Assembly (NCBI RefSeq): GCF_963674925.1
Contig: NZ_OY771647.1
Location: forward strand, 1,689,501-1,753,500
Source of the DNA: an uncultured Draconibacterium sp.
Lineage (GTDB): Bacteria > Bacteroidota > Bacteroidia > Bacteroidales > Prolixibacteraceae
Direction: 5' to 3'
DNA: 64,000 nucleotides
The notes beneath the pieces are model-generated. The model worked only from the letters and a program-made list of their open reading frames with translations. It did not search any database and was not told the DNA's origin. Positions 36,001 through 44,334 of the stretch are shown one piece after another (positions within the stretch are counted from its first letter, which is position 1; every line of letters begins with the position of its first letter). The translations under genes were made by a program, and so were the position numbers.

Positions 36001-37653
36001 CAAATAGGTTCTCAAATCCATTACAATACGCTCCCTGATTGGGTCGATTGGCGGATTGGTTACCTGGGCGAATAATTGTTTAAAGTAGTGCGACAAATGC
36101 ACCGGGCGATCAGAAAGTACGGCCAGCGGATTGTCGGCTCCCATCGAGCCAAGGGCTTCGCTTCCGTTCATTGCCATCGGTTTCAGGATCACCTCAATAT
36201 CTTCGTGGGTGAATCCAAAAGCCTTTTGTCGTTTAAATACAGTTTTCTTATCCGGCTCTTTTAATTCCAGGTCGGGAATAAAAGGAAGTTCGTCCAGATA
36301 AGTCATATTTTCTTTTACCCATTCGCCGTAAGGTTGGCTTGAGCAAATTTCAGATTTAACTTCTTCGTCAGAAATAATGCGTCCTTGTTCCAAATCGGCA
36401 ACAAACATTTTTCCGGGTTGCAAACGGCCTCTGATCTTCACCTGATCGTGAGGAACATCAATTGCTCCGGTTTCCGATGACATTATTAATGTGTCGTCTT
36501 CAGTCAAACAATAACGCGACGGACGCAAACCGTTACGGTCGAGTGTTGCTCCAACAAGCACTCCATCAGTAAAACATACCGATGCCGGGCCGTCCCATGG
36601 TTCCATCATTGCAGAATAGAATTCGTAGAACTCTTTCTTTTTCGGATCCATATCCGGATTATTTTGCCATGCTTCAGGAATAAGCATCATCATTACATGT
36701 GGTAACGATCGTCCGCTTAACACAAGCATTTCAATGGCCATATCGAGGTTGGCACTATCCGAATCTCTTAAATCGCAGATCGGGAAGATCATCTCCAACT
36801 CTTCTTTTGTAAATTTCGAGCACTCCAGAAGCACTTCGCGGGCACGCATCCAGTTAATGTTACCCTTGTTGGTGTTGATCTCGCCGTTGTGCGCTATATA
36901 GCGGAATGGTTGCGACAATTTCCACGATGGGAAAGTGTTGGTTGAAAAGCGTGAGTGTACCAACGAAATGGCACTTACTGCCAACGGATTGGTAAGGTCT
37001 TTAAAATATAACGAAACCTGCTCGGTTGTTAACTGACCTTTATAAATAATGGTTTTATAGGAGCACGAAATGATATTCATTCCGTTGTAACCAATTCCGG
37101 CAACCGACTCACGAACCAGTTTTTCAGTGTATTTTCTGAAAACAAAAAGTTTGCGATCGAACTCTTCCACCGACATACCATCGGGTTTCCCAATGAACAA
37201 TTGTTGTACATATGGTTCTGAAGCCAAAGAATCGCGTCCCAGGTCAGAATTGTCAACCGGAACTTTGCGATAGCCCAAATAGGGTAACCCAAACTTCTTT
37301 AGATTTCGTCCGATAATATCTTTACACTCTGAACGTTTTCGGTCCTCTTTCGGGAAGAAAATCATGGCCACGCCATATTCGCCAAACTGAGGTAATTTAA
37401 TGTCCTGTTTCGGACACTCTTCCATAAAAAGTTCATGTGGAATTTGTAATAATATCCCTGCACCGTCACCGCTTTTTATATCAAACCCGGTACCCCCGCG
37501 ATGTTCCATACGAGCCAGCATCGATAAAGCATCAGAAATCACACTGTGTTTCTTTCTGCCCTTTAGGTTTGCTACAAACCCGATACCACAACTCCCATGT
37601 TCAAATTCAGGGCGGTACAATCCCTTTGCTACAGGTTCTTTTGTCTGCATCAT
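33061..37653 (-). CDS. gltB: Glutamate synthase large subunit
   Basis: The alpha subunit makes glutamate from glutamine and 2-oxoglutarate. The start at 37653 (ATGATG) is chosen over a longer in-frame start at 37710 because AAAGAGAAAGGAAAAT precedes it and because it places the glutaminase Cys22 (EFEHGSCGIGF) after a short propeptide as in the family. Domains in order are the class II glutaminase (about 22-430), a central domain, the FMN/3Fe-4S synthase domain (about 840-1230, with GEGGEDP, KPGEGGHLPG and the CHSNTCPVG cluster), and the C-terminal beta-helix with its repeated GxxGG turns. About 1530 residues, complete. It is transcribed with gltD. Confidence 0.97.
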   Translation of the reverse strand: MMQTKEPVAKGLYRPEFEHGSCGIGFVANLKGRKKHSVISDALSMLARMEHRGGTGFDIKSGDGAGILLQIPHELFMEECPKQDIKLPQFGEYGVAMIFFPKEDRKRSECKDIIGRNLKKFGLPYLGYRKVPVDNSDLGRDSLASEPYVQQLFIGKPDGMSVEEFDRKLFVFRKYTEKLVRESVAGIGYNGMNIISCSYKTIIYKGQLTTEQVSLYFKDLTNPLAVSAISLVHSRFSTNTFPSWKLSQPFRYIAHNGEINTNKGNINWMRAREVLLECSKFTKEELEMIFPICDLRDSDSANLDMAIEMLVLSGRSLPHVMMMLIPEAWQNNPDMDPKKKEFYEFYSAMMEPWDGPASVCFTDGVLVGATLDRNGLRPSRYCLTEDDTLIMSSETGAIDVPHDQVKIRGRLQPGKMFVADLEQGRIISDEEVKSEICSSQPYGEWVKENMTYLDELPFIPDLELKEPDKKTVFKRQKAFGFTHEDIEVILKPMAMNGSEALGSMGADNPLAVLSDRPVHLSHYFKQLFAQVTNPPIDPIRERIVMDLRTYLGGFKNILTESPEHCRRIAVHQPVLTNEQLIKLAYVDHTHFQTKKISIVFHADGKEGTLETKLERLCQYVEDAIDEAYSIILLSDFAVSTDHAPIPSLLAASAVHHHLIRVGKRGKADIIMEAGDVREVHHFATLLGYGVSAINPYMAIDTIKNLVDEGALGDITKDQAIQNYVKAIGGGLLKVFSKMGISTLASYQGAQIFEAVGIKQEVIDKYFTGTVSRVEGLSLDDIAKEAMMRHRQGFPTRLGGAKVLEPGGEYHWRKDGERHLLSPEAIQLIQEATRKNDFEKYKKYCSVVDDQAKAAFTLRGLMDFTSDRQSIPLDEVEPAESILTRFATGAMSFGSISWEAHTTLAIAMNRIGSKSNSGEGGEDPIRYTKLPNGDDMCSATKQIASGRFGVNSYYLSMAKELQIKMAQGAKPGEGGHLPGHKVNGWIGRTRNSTPGVGLISPPPHHDIYSIEDLAQLIFDLKNSNRDARINVKLVSETGVGTVAAGVCKAKADAVLISGYDGGTGASPVSSIKHAGLPWELGLSETHQTLVRNRLRNRIVVQSDGQMKTSRDLAIATLLGAEEWGVATMALVVEGCIMMRKCHSNTCPVGVATQNERLRGLFKGNPDHVVNFFTFLVEGLREIMAELGFRSINEMVGQSQCLKFKDDIDHWKYKGLDLSPILYKEEMGSEEGLYCSKKQDHQLEEILDWKLVEAAQKAINDGEKVAAEFEIKNINRSVGTVLSHEVTKVHKGEGLPDGTIHFKMTGSAGQSFGAFVCKGIELEVEGDANDYFGKGLSGGHLSIYPAKNVQFIPEQNIIVGNVCFYGATGGEAYIRGIAGERFCVRNSGAQVVVEGIGDHGCEYMTGGKAVILGKTGRNFGAGMSGGVAYVLDIDGTFPGLCNKGMIQLERVTGKEEQEELKAMIQKHMDKTESTVAEYVLSDWEETIGKFVKVIPTDYKRMLTYIEEARKTGKYEKESDVIDAAFDMHLANL

Positions 37654-37918
37654 ATTTTCCTTTCTCTTTAAAATTCGCACTAGCGCAACAACAGGCGCTG
37701 TCAATACCACATTGTTGCAAAACTGTAAGTTAAAATCACGTTTTTACTTACGAAGTGAAACCAAAAATAATCAAAGAGGTGTGTATTCGCAATCTTAATA
37801 GGTGTAAATTGTGTTTAATAACATACAATTAACCTTGAGAAAAATCATAAAAAACTTAATCCTTTGTCAGTATTTTATATGATTCTGACATTTGTTAGGT
37901 TTCAAATAGGTTGAAATC

Positions 37919-39250
37919 TTATTGAAGCAGGTTCTTTTTTGCTTCCTCTATTTTGTTAAATAGAAATTTTTTAATGATTTCCTCTTTCTTATTTGAAATA
38001 CTATCCAGACATAAATTTCCGATACTCCCTTCGTGGCTATGGTTTACGCATTTTTCGGGTGTAAAGTTTCCGTCTTCAATTTGAGCGCCAACTTGTTTGT
38101 AGGCTTCGCGGAATGGAATTCCCTGCAGTACAAGTTTATTAACTTCTTCAACGCTAAAGAGGTAATCGTATTTGCTGTCGTTAAGAATTTCGGTGTTTAC
38201 CGACATCTTATCGATGGCCAGACTAACAATATTAAGGCAATCGTTCATTTCTTTAAACGAAGGCAGAAATACTTCTTTTACCATTTGCAAATCGCGGAAA
38301 TAGCCGCTGGGTAAATTGTTGATGATTAAGCTGATTTGTGCCGGAACACCTTGCAATTTGTTGCAACGGGCACGGGTGAGCTCAAAAACATCGGGATTTT
38401 TTTTGTGGGGCATAATGCTCGAGCCTGTAGTAAATTCGGTAGGCAGGCTTACAAAACTGAAATTCTGGCTCATAAACAAACAAACATCGTAAGCCAGTTT
38501 TGATAATGTTCCGGCAATGTTTGCCAGGGCAAACGAAACAATTTTTTCAACTTTACCTCTTCCCATTTGTGCATAAACCACGTTGTAGTTCATGGTTGCA
38601 AAGCCAAGCAGGTCGGTTGTCATTTGGCGGTTAAGCGGGAACGACGAACCATAACCGGCTGCCGACCCCAATGGATTTTGATTGGTAATATTAAAAGCCG
38701 ACAAAAGCAACTCCAGATCATCGGATAAACTTTCGGCATAGGCGCTAAACCACAGCCCAAACGACGAAGGCATAGCTACCTGCAAGTGGGTGTATCCCGG
38801 CATTAAAATGTCTTTTGTTTCATCGGCACGTTTTAACAGAATATCGATAAGTCCCGAAGTTGTTTCAGCGATTTCTTTAATGGCATCGCGGGTAAACAGT
38901 TTCAGGTCGAGTAAAACCTGGTCGTTGCGCGAACGTCCGCTGTGTATTTTTTTACCGAGGTCGCCCAATTTTTCGGTAAGCATAAATTCAACCTGAGAGT
39001 GTACATCTTCAACTCCTTCTTCAATCGAGAATTCGCCTTTTTCGGCAATAGCATAAAGGCGCTTCAATTCTGTCAGAAGCGTTGGAAGCTCGTTTTTTTC
39101 GATTAGCCCAACCGACTCGAGCATAGTTACGTGTGCCATCGAGCCCAAAATGTCGTGTGTTGCCAAAAACAGATCCAATTCGCGGTCTTTACCAACAGTA
39201 AATTCTTCAATTGCTTTGTTAACAGGTGTACCTTTATCCCAGAGTTTCAT
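37919..39250 (-). CDS. argH: Argininosuccinate lyase
   Basis: The last step of arginine synthesis: cleavage of argininosuccinate to arginine and fumarate. The family signature GSSIMPHKKNPDVFELTRA is intact and includes the catalytic Ser loop. Other conserved blocks are EDVHSQVEFML, GRSRNDQVLLDLKL and GYTHLQVAMPSSFGLW. At 443 residues it is a little shorter than the E. coli enzyme, with a divergent C-terminal region. It lies between gltBD and the membrane-protein pair, about 17 kb from the main arg cluster, and no ARG box was recognised in front of it. Confidence 0.95.
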   Translation of the reverse strand: MKLWDKGTPVNKAIEEFTVGKDRELDLFLATHDILGSMAHVTMLESVGLIEKNELPTLLTELKRLYAIAEKGEFSIEEGVEDVHSQVEFMLTEKLGDLGKKIHSGRSRNDQVLLDLKLFTRDAIKEIAETTSGLIDILLKRADETKDILMPGYTHLQVAMPSSFGLWFSAYAESLSDDLELLLSAFNITNQNPLGSAAGYGSSFPLNRQMTTDLLGFATMNYNVVYAQMGRGKVEKIVSFALANIAGTLSKLAYDVCLFMSQNFSFVSLPTEFTTGSSIMPHKKNPDVFELTRARCNKLQGVPAQISLIINNLPSGYFRDLQMVKEVFLPSFKEMNDCLNIVSLAIDKMSVNTEILNDSKYDYLFSVEEVNKLVLQGIPFREAYKQVGAQIEDGNFTPEKCVNHSHEGSIGNLCLDSISNKKEEIIKKFLFNKIEEAKKNLLQ

Positions 39251-39546
39251 ATTAAAATAGTTAGAAGACGGCAGGCAATTGCAGAAAAAATACCGGAATA
39301 CAACCCTGGCGCCTCTATTATTAATAACTGCAAAGATAAAATTTCAAATGAAAGCTTCTTTCAATTTACGGGAACTAAAACCTATTAATAACATGAATAC
39401 TGAGATATAAAACCCGGCAGAGAGAATTGGCATCAGATAAGCTAATTTGAAAGTGATTTTTCTGACTTAATATTATTAGATTTGCACTTCGTTACTGGCA
39501 TCTCTGATGACGCTGCTATTGGGGTGTTGCCGGAAAATTTTAAACA

Positions 39547-40203
39547 ATGAAGAAAGTATTATTGATTATATCCTACCTGATTATTGCTGTAGCTTTATAC
39601 TCTGCAGCAAGTTTTTATTTTAATTATGATTTTTGCCACATAATGGTAGCTGAAGATGGCCCGCTTGAGAATCTGACTGCTTTGGTTTTGCTGCTGATTT
39701 CGGTATTGTTTGCTATTCGTTTATTCAAACAGTATAAGGATCGGAACAGGCTTTGGGTTGCTTTAAGCCTGATAATTATTATCGGTACATTTTTTGGGTT
39801 TGGCGAAGAAATTTCATGGGGGCAAAGGATATTCTCGGTGAAGACTACAGGTTTTTTTGCCGAGCATAATTTTCAGGGCGAGACCAACCTGCATAACCTG
39901 GAGATAGGAGGAGTGAATCTGAATAAACTGATTTTCTCGACCGGGCTGGTAGTGGTTTTCGGAACTTATTTTGTTTTAACACTTCTGCTGTATAAAAAGT
40001 GGCCTTTTTTTACGCGAACAATTGATTTGTGGGGTATTCCTGTTCCAAAGATCGGATACTCAGTGCTTATATTCGTGTGTACCGGTATCGTTTTGGTCAT
40101 TCCCGAAAGACGAATATGGGAGCTGTGGGAGGCTATATTTGTTACCGTTTTACTTTTAGTATTTATCGATCCTTACAACCCGAAGGAGAAACTTCTTTCT
40201 TAA
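39547..40203 (+). CDS. Conserved membrane protein of unknown function, paralogue 1
   Basis: A 218-residue polytopic protein with about six hydrophobic segments (near 4-24, 40-58, 70-87, 125-148, 165-185, 193-208). It holds two conserved blocks: FGFGEEISWGQRIF (83-96) and NFQGETNLHNLEIGGVNLN (108-126). Both occur almost unchanged in the convergent gene at 40247-40933. Paired glutamates (87, 88) followed by a His (116) inside or near the membrane resemble intramembrane metalloenzymes, but no known family is recognised and this is only analogy. Confidence 0.75.
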   Translation: MKKVLLIISYLIIAVALYSAASFYFNYDFCHIMVAEDGPLENLTALVLLLISVLFAIRLFKQYKDRNRLWVALSLIIIIGTFFGFGEEISWGQRIFSVKTTGFFAEHNFQGETNLHNLEIGGVNLNKLIFSTGLVVVFGTYFVLTLLLYKKWPFFTRTIDLWGIPVPKIGYSVLIFVCTGIVLVIPERRIWELWEAIFVTVLLLVFIDPYNPKEKLLS

Positions 40204-40246
40204 AATAACCTTTTCAGAAAATTAAAGCTTCCGGCGAGATTTAATG

Positions 40247-40933
40247 TTAAGTGGTTAAACTAATATCTCGAATTTTTTTTGCCGGATTAATCAGAATTAA
40301 AAAAAGGATTCCGGATAACGCGAGTTCGTGTAGTTCGCTTTCTTTAATCAAATTTATAGCCAGCGGAATAAAGGTGTTAACGGCCAGTAGCACTATAATA
40401 TGATGCAGGCGTGGAATCGGAACTCCATAATCAACTACAAGTTTGCGAATGGCTTTTACTTTCCAGGTGAGTATTGGTAGTATAATAAAGTAACTGATTA
40501 GCGCAACAAACATCAGATTTGAAAATATGAGGATGTTTAAATCTACTCCACCAATTTCAAGGTTATGCAGGTTGGTTTCGCCCTGGTAATTGTTTTGCAT
40601 AAAATATTCGCCGGATTCGATCGAGAATATACGCTGTCCCCAGGAAATTTCTTCGCCAAAGCCAAAAACAAAAACGAATGAAGCAAGAGCGTTAAAGAAT
40701 ATTTTTTTCCGGCTTTTCTCTTTTCCTGCTCTAACCGCCTTTGTGGCAAAAAGGATGGCTCCCAAAAGCAGAAAAAGCGCTGTTAGGTATTCTACCCAGC
40801 CATCTTCGCGAATAACTTTGTTAAAAGCTTCCTGTCCAAAATTGCTTTGGCTTTTTCCATATGCCACAAAACCAATAATCACGGTATAAACTATAATGTC
40901 GAGAATTGTAATCCACGAAATATTTTTCTTCAT
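40247..40933 (-). CDS. Conserved membrane protein of unknown function, paralogue 2
   Basis: A 228-residue polytopic protein homologous to the convergent gene at 39547-40203. Shared features are REDGWVEYLTALFLLL near residue 42, FGFGEEISWGQRIFS (Glu94, Glu95) and NNYQGETNLHNLEIGGVDLN (His123). Outside these blocks the sequences differ strongly, so the duplication is old. The genes point at each other with a 43-base gap. Function unknown. Confidence 0.75.
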   Translation of the reverse strand: MKKNISWITILDIIVYTVIIGFVAYGKSQSNFGQEAFNKVIREDGWVEYLTALFLLLGAILFATKAVRAGKEKSRKKIFFNALASFVFVFGFGEEISWGQRIFSIESGEYFMQNNYQGETNLHNLEIGGVDLNILIFSNLMFVALISYFIILPILTWKVKAIRKLVVDYGVPIPRLHHIIVLLAVNTFIPLAINLIKESELHELALSGILFLILINPAKKIRDISLTT

Positions 40934-41003
40934 TTGTATTCAAATTAAAATGTGGGGGTAAAATTAGTATTTTTTGTTTTCGCACTTGTTAAAATTCATC
41001 ATA

Positions 41004-42638
41004 ATGAATGATCGACGTATATACTTTGCAGTTCCTGTTCTTCTTCTTTTATTTATTATACCTGCTTTGCCTGTTTTGCTGGTTGGGAATGCTGCAAAAT
41101 ATGCAGAGGTCGGCCGTGAGATGCTGATGAATCACGATTGGATTAACCTAACGATTGGAGGCGATGCCTATGATCAGAAACCGCCTCTGCTGTTTTGGAT
41201 TGCGGCGGTTACTTTCAAGTTGTTTGGGTTATCGATACCGGCATACAAATTGGCAGTTCTTTTGTTTTCGTTCATCGGAATTTATTCGACATACCGGCTG
41301 GGAAAACTTTTTTACGGAAAAGAAACCGGTTTGCTGGCGGCCTTTTTTTGGATATCGTCTTTGGGATTTCAGCATTTTAACAACGATATACATACTGATA
41401 CTTTATTGGCCGACTTTGTGGTTTTCTCGGTATGGCAGTTTTCGGCGTATTTAAAAAGCCATAAATGGAGCAACTTTCTGCTTGGTGCGGTTGGTGTAGG
41501 GTTGTCGATGTTGGCAAAAGGCCCGGTGGGAGTTGTAATTCCCGCTGCCGCAATTGGCGGAACTTTGTTAGTTCATAAACAGTGGAAAGAAATTTTTAAC
41601 TACCGTTGGCTGATTGCCCTGGTAATTGTAGGTATTATGATATTGCCAGCAATGGTGGGCTTGCTAAACCAGTTTGGGCTTGGGGGAATCAAATTCTACT
41701 TCTGGACCAATAACGTTGGGCGTGTTACCGGATCGTATCACGGAAGCGGTGCTGATTATTCTTTTTATCTGCATACGTCATTATACGTATTGCTGCCCTG
41801 GACCATATTTATGGTTTATGGTTTTATTCAAGAAGCCAGAAGCCTGAAGGGCTTGCGTAAAAATAAAACAAAAGATTTTGAGGTTGTAAACATTTTTGCG
41901 GTTGTGGTCTATCTGGGAATACTGTCGGTGGCCAAACAACAAAATCCACACTATATGCTTTCGGCAGTTCCTTTTATGTATATAATAACTGCAAAATGGA
42001 CCGTGCGTTTGTTTTCGTCAGAAAATAAAGTGAAAGTTCGAAATATAATTACAGTAATAAATAAAGTAATAGCAATTGTTGGCCCTATAGTACTATTGTT
42101 ATTACCTGTTGTAGTGTTCCCTGAAAAACGCATGTGGTTTTGGGCTATTTACGCGTTCCTTTTTGCAGGTATAGTGATGATGGTTTTAAAAAGGAATAAT
42201 TTGCAGAGGCAGATTGTTTTGCTAACCTTCACCATTGCAATAATGCTGTTTACAGTTAATGTAAACATGCTGCCAAATATGTTGAAGTTCCATACCTCAA
42301 TTGAAGCTGCTGAAATTTTTAATGAAAAGGCCCCTGAAAACTCAACACTAAGTATGTATACCGAGAAGGCCAGACTTTGGAATTTGTTTCTGTATTCAAA
42401 ATCTCCGGGCAAATATCTTGTCGAAAAAGAAGATCTGGAAGCATTTTTGCCAAATGCGGGGGCGTGGATATATACCTCGGAAGCGGGCTATAATGATATG
42501 CTTGAAATGGGTTTGGATATGAATGTTGTTAAGAAATTTACCGAGCACAAACCGTTGACCGGTCAATCAGCCCGGTTTTTAAATCCAAAAACCAGGGCAA
42601 GCAGATTTAATACCATGTATCTTGTTGAGCTAAGATAG
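41004..42638 (+). CDS. GT39/ArnT-like membrane glycosyltransferase
   Basis: A 544-residue integral membrane protein with 10-12 hydrophobic segments, of the dolichol-phosphate-mannose/ArnT glycosyltransferase superfamily (GT-C fold). The first periplasmic loop holds AKYAEVGREML and GGDAYDQKPPLLFWI, the expected acidic motif followed by KPPL; IHTDTLLADF is the second acidic loop and MLAKGPVG follows. Such enzymes move a sugar from a polyprenyl-phosphate carrier to lipid A, protein or polysaccharide. The acceptor cannot be inferred. The start at 41004 (MNDRR) is preferred to a non-ATG start 30 bases upstream. Confidence 0.88.
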   Translation: MNDRRIYFAVPVLLLLFIIPALPVLLVGNAAKYAEVGREMLMNHDWINLTIGGDAYDQKPPLLFWIAAVTFKLFGLSIPAYKLAVLLFSFIGIYSTYRLGKLFYGKETGLLAAFFWISSLGFQHFNNDIHTDTLLADFVVFSVWQFSAYLKSHKWSNFLLGAVGVGLSMLAKGPVGVVIPAAAIGGTLLVHKQWKEIFNYRWLIALVIVGIMILPAMVGLLNQFGLGGIKFYFWTNNVGRVTGSYHGSGADYSFYLHTSLYVLLPWTIFMVYGFIQEARSLKGLRKNKTKDFEVVNIFAVVVYLGILSVAKQQNPHYMLSAVPFMYIITAKWTVRLFSSENKVKVRNIITVINKVIAIVGPIVLLLLPVVVFPEKRMWFWAIYAFLFAGIVMMVLKRNNLQRQIVLLTFTIAIMLFTVNVNMLPNMLKFHTSIEAAEIFNEKAPENSTLSMYTEKARLWNLFLYSKSPGKYLVEKEDLEAFLPNAGAWIYTSEAGYNDMLEMGLDMNVVKKFTEHKPLTGQSARFLNPKTRASRFNTMYLVELR

Positions 42639-43200
42639 ATTAATCAAAAACCAAATATTCCCCCCGGTATCAAAAGAAAAACTGAAAGATCAGTTTTAAT
42701 CTTTGGCATACTGGAAATAAAATATCGCCAGGGAATCATTTTTTAGAGTAAAAATGATTCCCTGGTGTTGGTTTTATATCTCTATGTTTAATAAATATTG
42801 AACTTCCATACTTCAATGTAATGACAATCTGCGTTTTCACTAGGGCAGTATTCATTGTCCTTTAATTAACTCATGATCTTAAAACAATAAAAGGCATTAA
42901 CTATTTGGTGTTTTGTTCCCCGAATACGACGTTTTGGTGTAAAAACGGCATCAAAAAGTATGTATATCTATCAAAAAGGTAAAATAAAGCATCAAATATT
43001 AATAATTTGTTAAGCGAATTAACATATGGGATAAAAACAGGGGGGAGAATAAAAAAAAGTGCATTTATTTGAATCAAGAAATAAAAAACACAGGGTGTAG
43101 GTGCAAAAAGAATAGAAAAAATAAAAAACACCCCTATTTATTTCAGGGCAGACAAGATTTAAAATTAAAATAGCAGTTTAACTTTTAAAAATTTACGATT
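42639..43200. other. 562-bp intergenic region ahead of the porin-glnK-amtB genes
   Basis: A strong perfect inverted repeat lies at 42728-42765. The remainder is A+T-rich, with no reading frame of note. Near the 3' end AGGGTGT (43092-43098) can pair with ACACCC (43128-43133), a possible leader hairpin about 65 bases before the porin start. I found no convincing sigma-54 (GG-N10-GC) promoter. Confidence 0.5.
42728..42765. repeat. Perfect 16-bp inverted repeat (long hairpin)
   Basis: CCAGGGAATCATTTTT and AAAAATGATTCCCTGG are separated by a six-base loop. It lies 89 bases after the GT39 gene. No T-tract follows on either strand, so a classical terminator is doubtful. Hairpin-stabilised 3' end or protein-binding site are alternatives. 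Confidence 0.8.
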
Positions 43201-43866
43201 ATGAAAAAGACACTACTGATTACAGTAAGTATGTTATTACTTTTTGTTGTATCAACAACGAATGTTAAAGCTCAGGAAGTGAGCACAGGTTTAGACATTT
43301 ACAGTAGTTATTTATGGCGTGGTGCCAAATTTGGAACAGGGGCAGCTTTTCAGCCCGGAGTTGAGTTTAGTGCAGGTGGTTTTGCCATTGGTGCATGGGG
43401 ATCATACAGCACCGGTTCTGAAGAAGCAGCTGAGGCCGACCTTTACTTAGGTTATGGTTTCGATTTAGGTGAAAATGCTTCGTTGAGCTTCACTTTAACT
43501 GACTACTACTTCCCGGGATCAGACTGGACAGAAGGAGAATCGCATTCTTTTGAGCCAATGGTTAGCTTAGGTGTAGGTGCTTTTACTTTCACTGCAGCTT
43601 ACATGGAAGGACTTGGTGATGAAGAGATCAATGGAATTAGCGACTTGTATCTTGAAGCAGCAGTTTCTGCGGGGCCGGTTGACATTACTCTTGGTGGTGG
43701 CGACGGTCAGTACACTGATGATGGCGATTTCAACATCTGTAACATCATGGTTGGAACTTCAAAAGAAGTACAGATTACCGAAAGCTTTACTCTGCCGGTT
43801 TCAGGAGCAGTTATGCTGAATCCATCAACCGGAGGATTCCATATTGCAGTTGGTATTTCACTGTAA
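43201..43866 (+). CDS. TorF-like putative outer-membrane porin
   Basis: A 221-residue exported protein: signal peptide MKKTLLITVSMLLLFVV... cut near VKAQ. The mature chain has alternating beta strands and Gly-rich turns, starting STGLDIYSSYLWRGAKFG and closing STGGFHIAVGISL, consistent with an 8- to 10-stranded outer-membrane barrel of the TorF type. It lies directly ahead of glnK and amtB, so it is probably a nitrogen-regulated outer-membrane channel. A hairpin ACGAGTC/GACTCGT (43890-43914) separates it from glnK and may tune downstream expression. Confidence 0.7.
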   Translation: MKKTLLITVSMLLLFVVSTTNVKAQEVSTGLDIYSSYLWRGAKFGTGAAFQPGVEFSAGGFAIGAWGSYSTGSEEAAEADLYLGYGFDLGENASLSFTLTDYYFPGSDWTEGESHSFEPMVSLGVGAFTFTAAYMEGLGDEEINGISDLYLEAAVSAGPVDITLGGGDGQYTDDGDFNICNIMVGTSKEVQITESFTLPVSGAVMLNPSTGGFHIAVGISL

Positions 43867-43953
43867 CAGAGAAGATATTTTGATATGAAACGAGTCTGAA
43901 TAACTCGGACTCGTTACATCTTATACATTTAAAATCAAACAATATTAAATAAG

Positions 43954-44310
43954 ATGAAAAAGATTGAAGCAGTAATACGCAAATCAAAATTTGATGAGGT
44001 AAAAGACGCGCTGTATGAAGCAGGCATCGAATTCTTCTCTTTCTGGGATGTAAGAGGAGTTGGCCAGGCTCGCGAAGGTCGTTCTTACCGTGGTATTGTA
44101 TATGATACCAGCACAATCGAGAGAATAAAATTATCCATAATCGTTCGCGATAAAAATGTTGATAAAACAGTTCAGGCCATTTTAGGATCGGCCAGAACAG
44201 GTGAGATAGGTGACGGTAAAGTATTCATTCAGGCTATTGAAGAATCATACCGAATAAGAACCGGAGAGCATGGCGATGAATCACTATTTATTAAAGGTAA
44301 AGAAGAGTAG
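43954..44310 (+). CDS. glnK: P-II family nitrogen regulatory protein
   Basis: A 118-residue trimeric signal protein that senses ATP/ADP and 2-oxoglutarate and blocks AmtB when nitrogen is ample. The N-terminus MKKIEAVIRKSKFDEVKDAL is typical. The T-loop (about 37-55) reads GQAREGRSYRGIVY, with Tyr50 at the place of the uridylylated Tyr51 of enterobacteria, though the loop lacks the usual GRQKG-type sequence. The B- and C-loop residues GEIGDGKVF and RIRTGEHG, which bind nucleotide, are conserved. It ends 24 bases before amtB, the classical pair. Confidence 0.95.
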   Translation: MKKIEAVIRKSKFDEVKDALYEAGIEFFSFWDVRGVGQAREGRSYRGIVYDTSTIERIKLSIIVRDKNVDKTVQAILGSARTGEIGDGKVFIQAIEESYRIRTGEHGDESLFIKGKEE

Positions 44311-44334
44311 TAACTGAAAAAAGATTAAATTATC

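Noticed and set aside
42639..43200. Sigma-54 promoter ahead of the porin-glnK-amtB genes
   Set aside because: No GG-N10-GC arrangement with suitable flanks was found on the plus strand.
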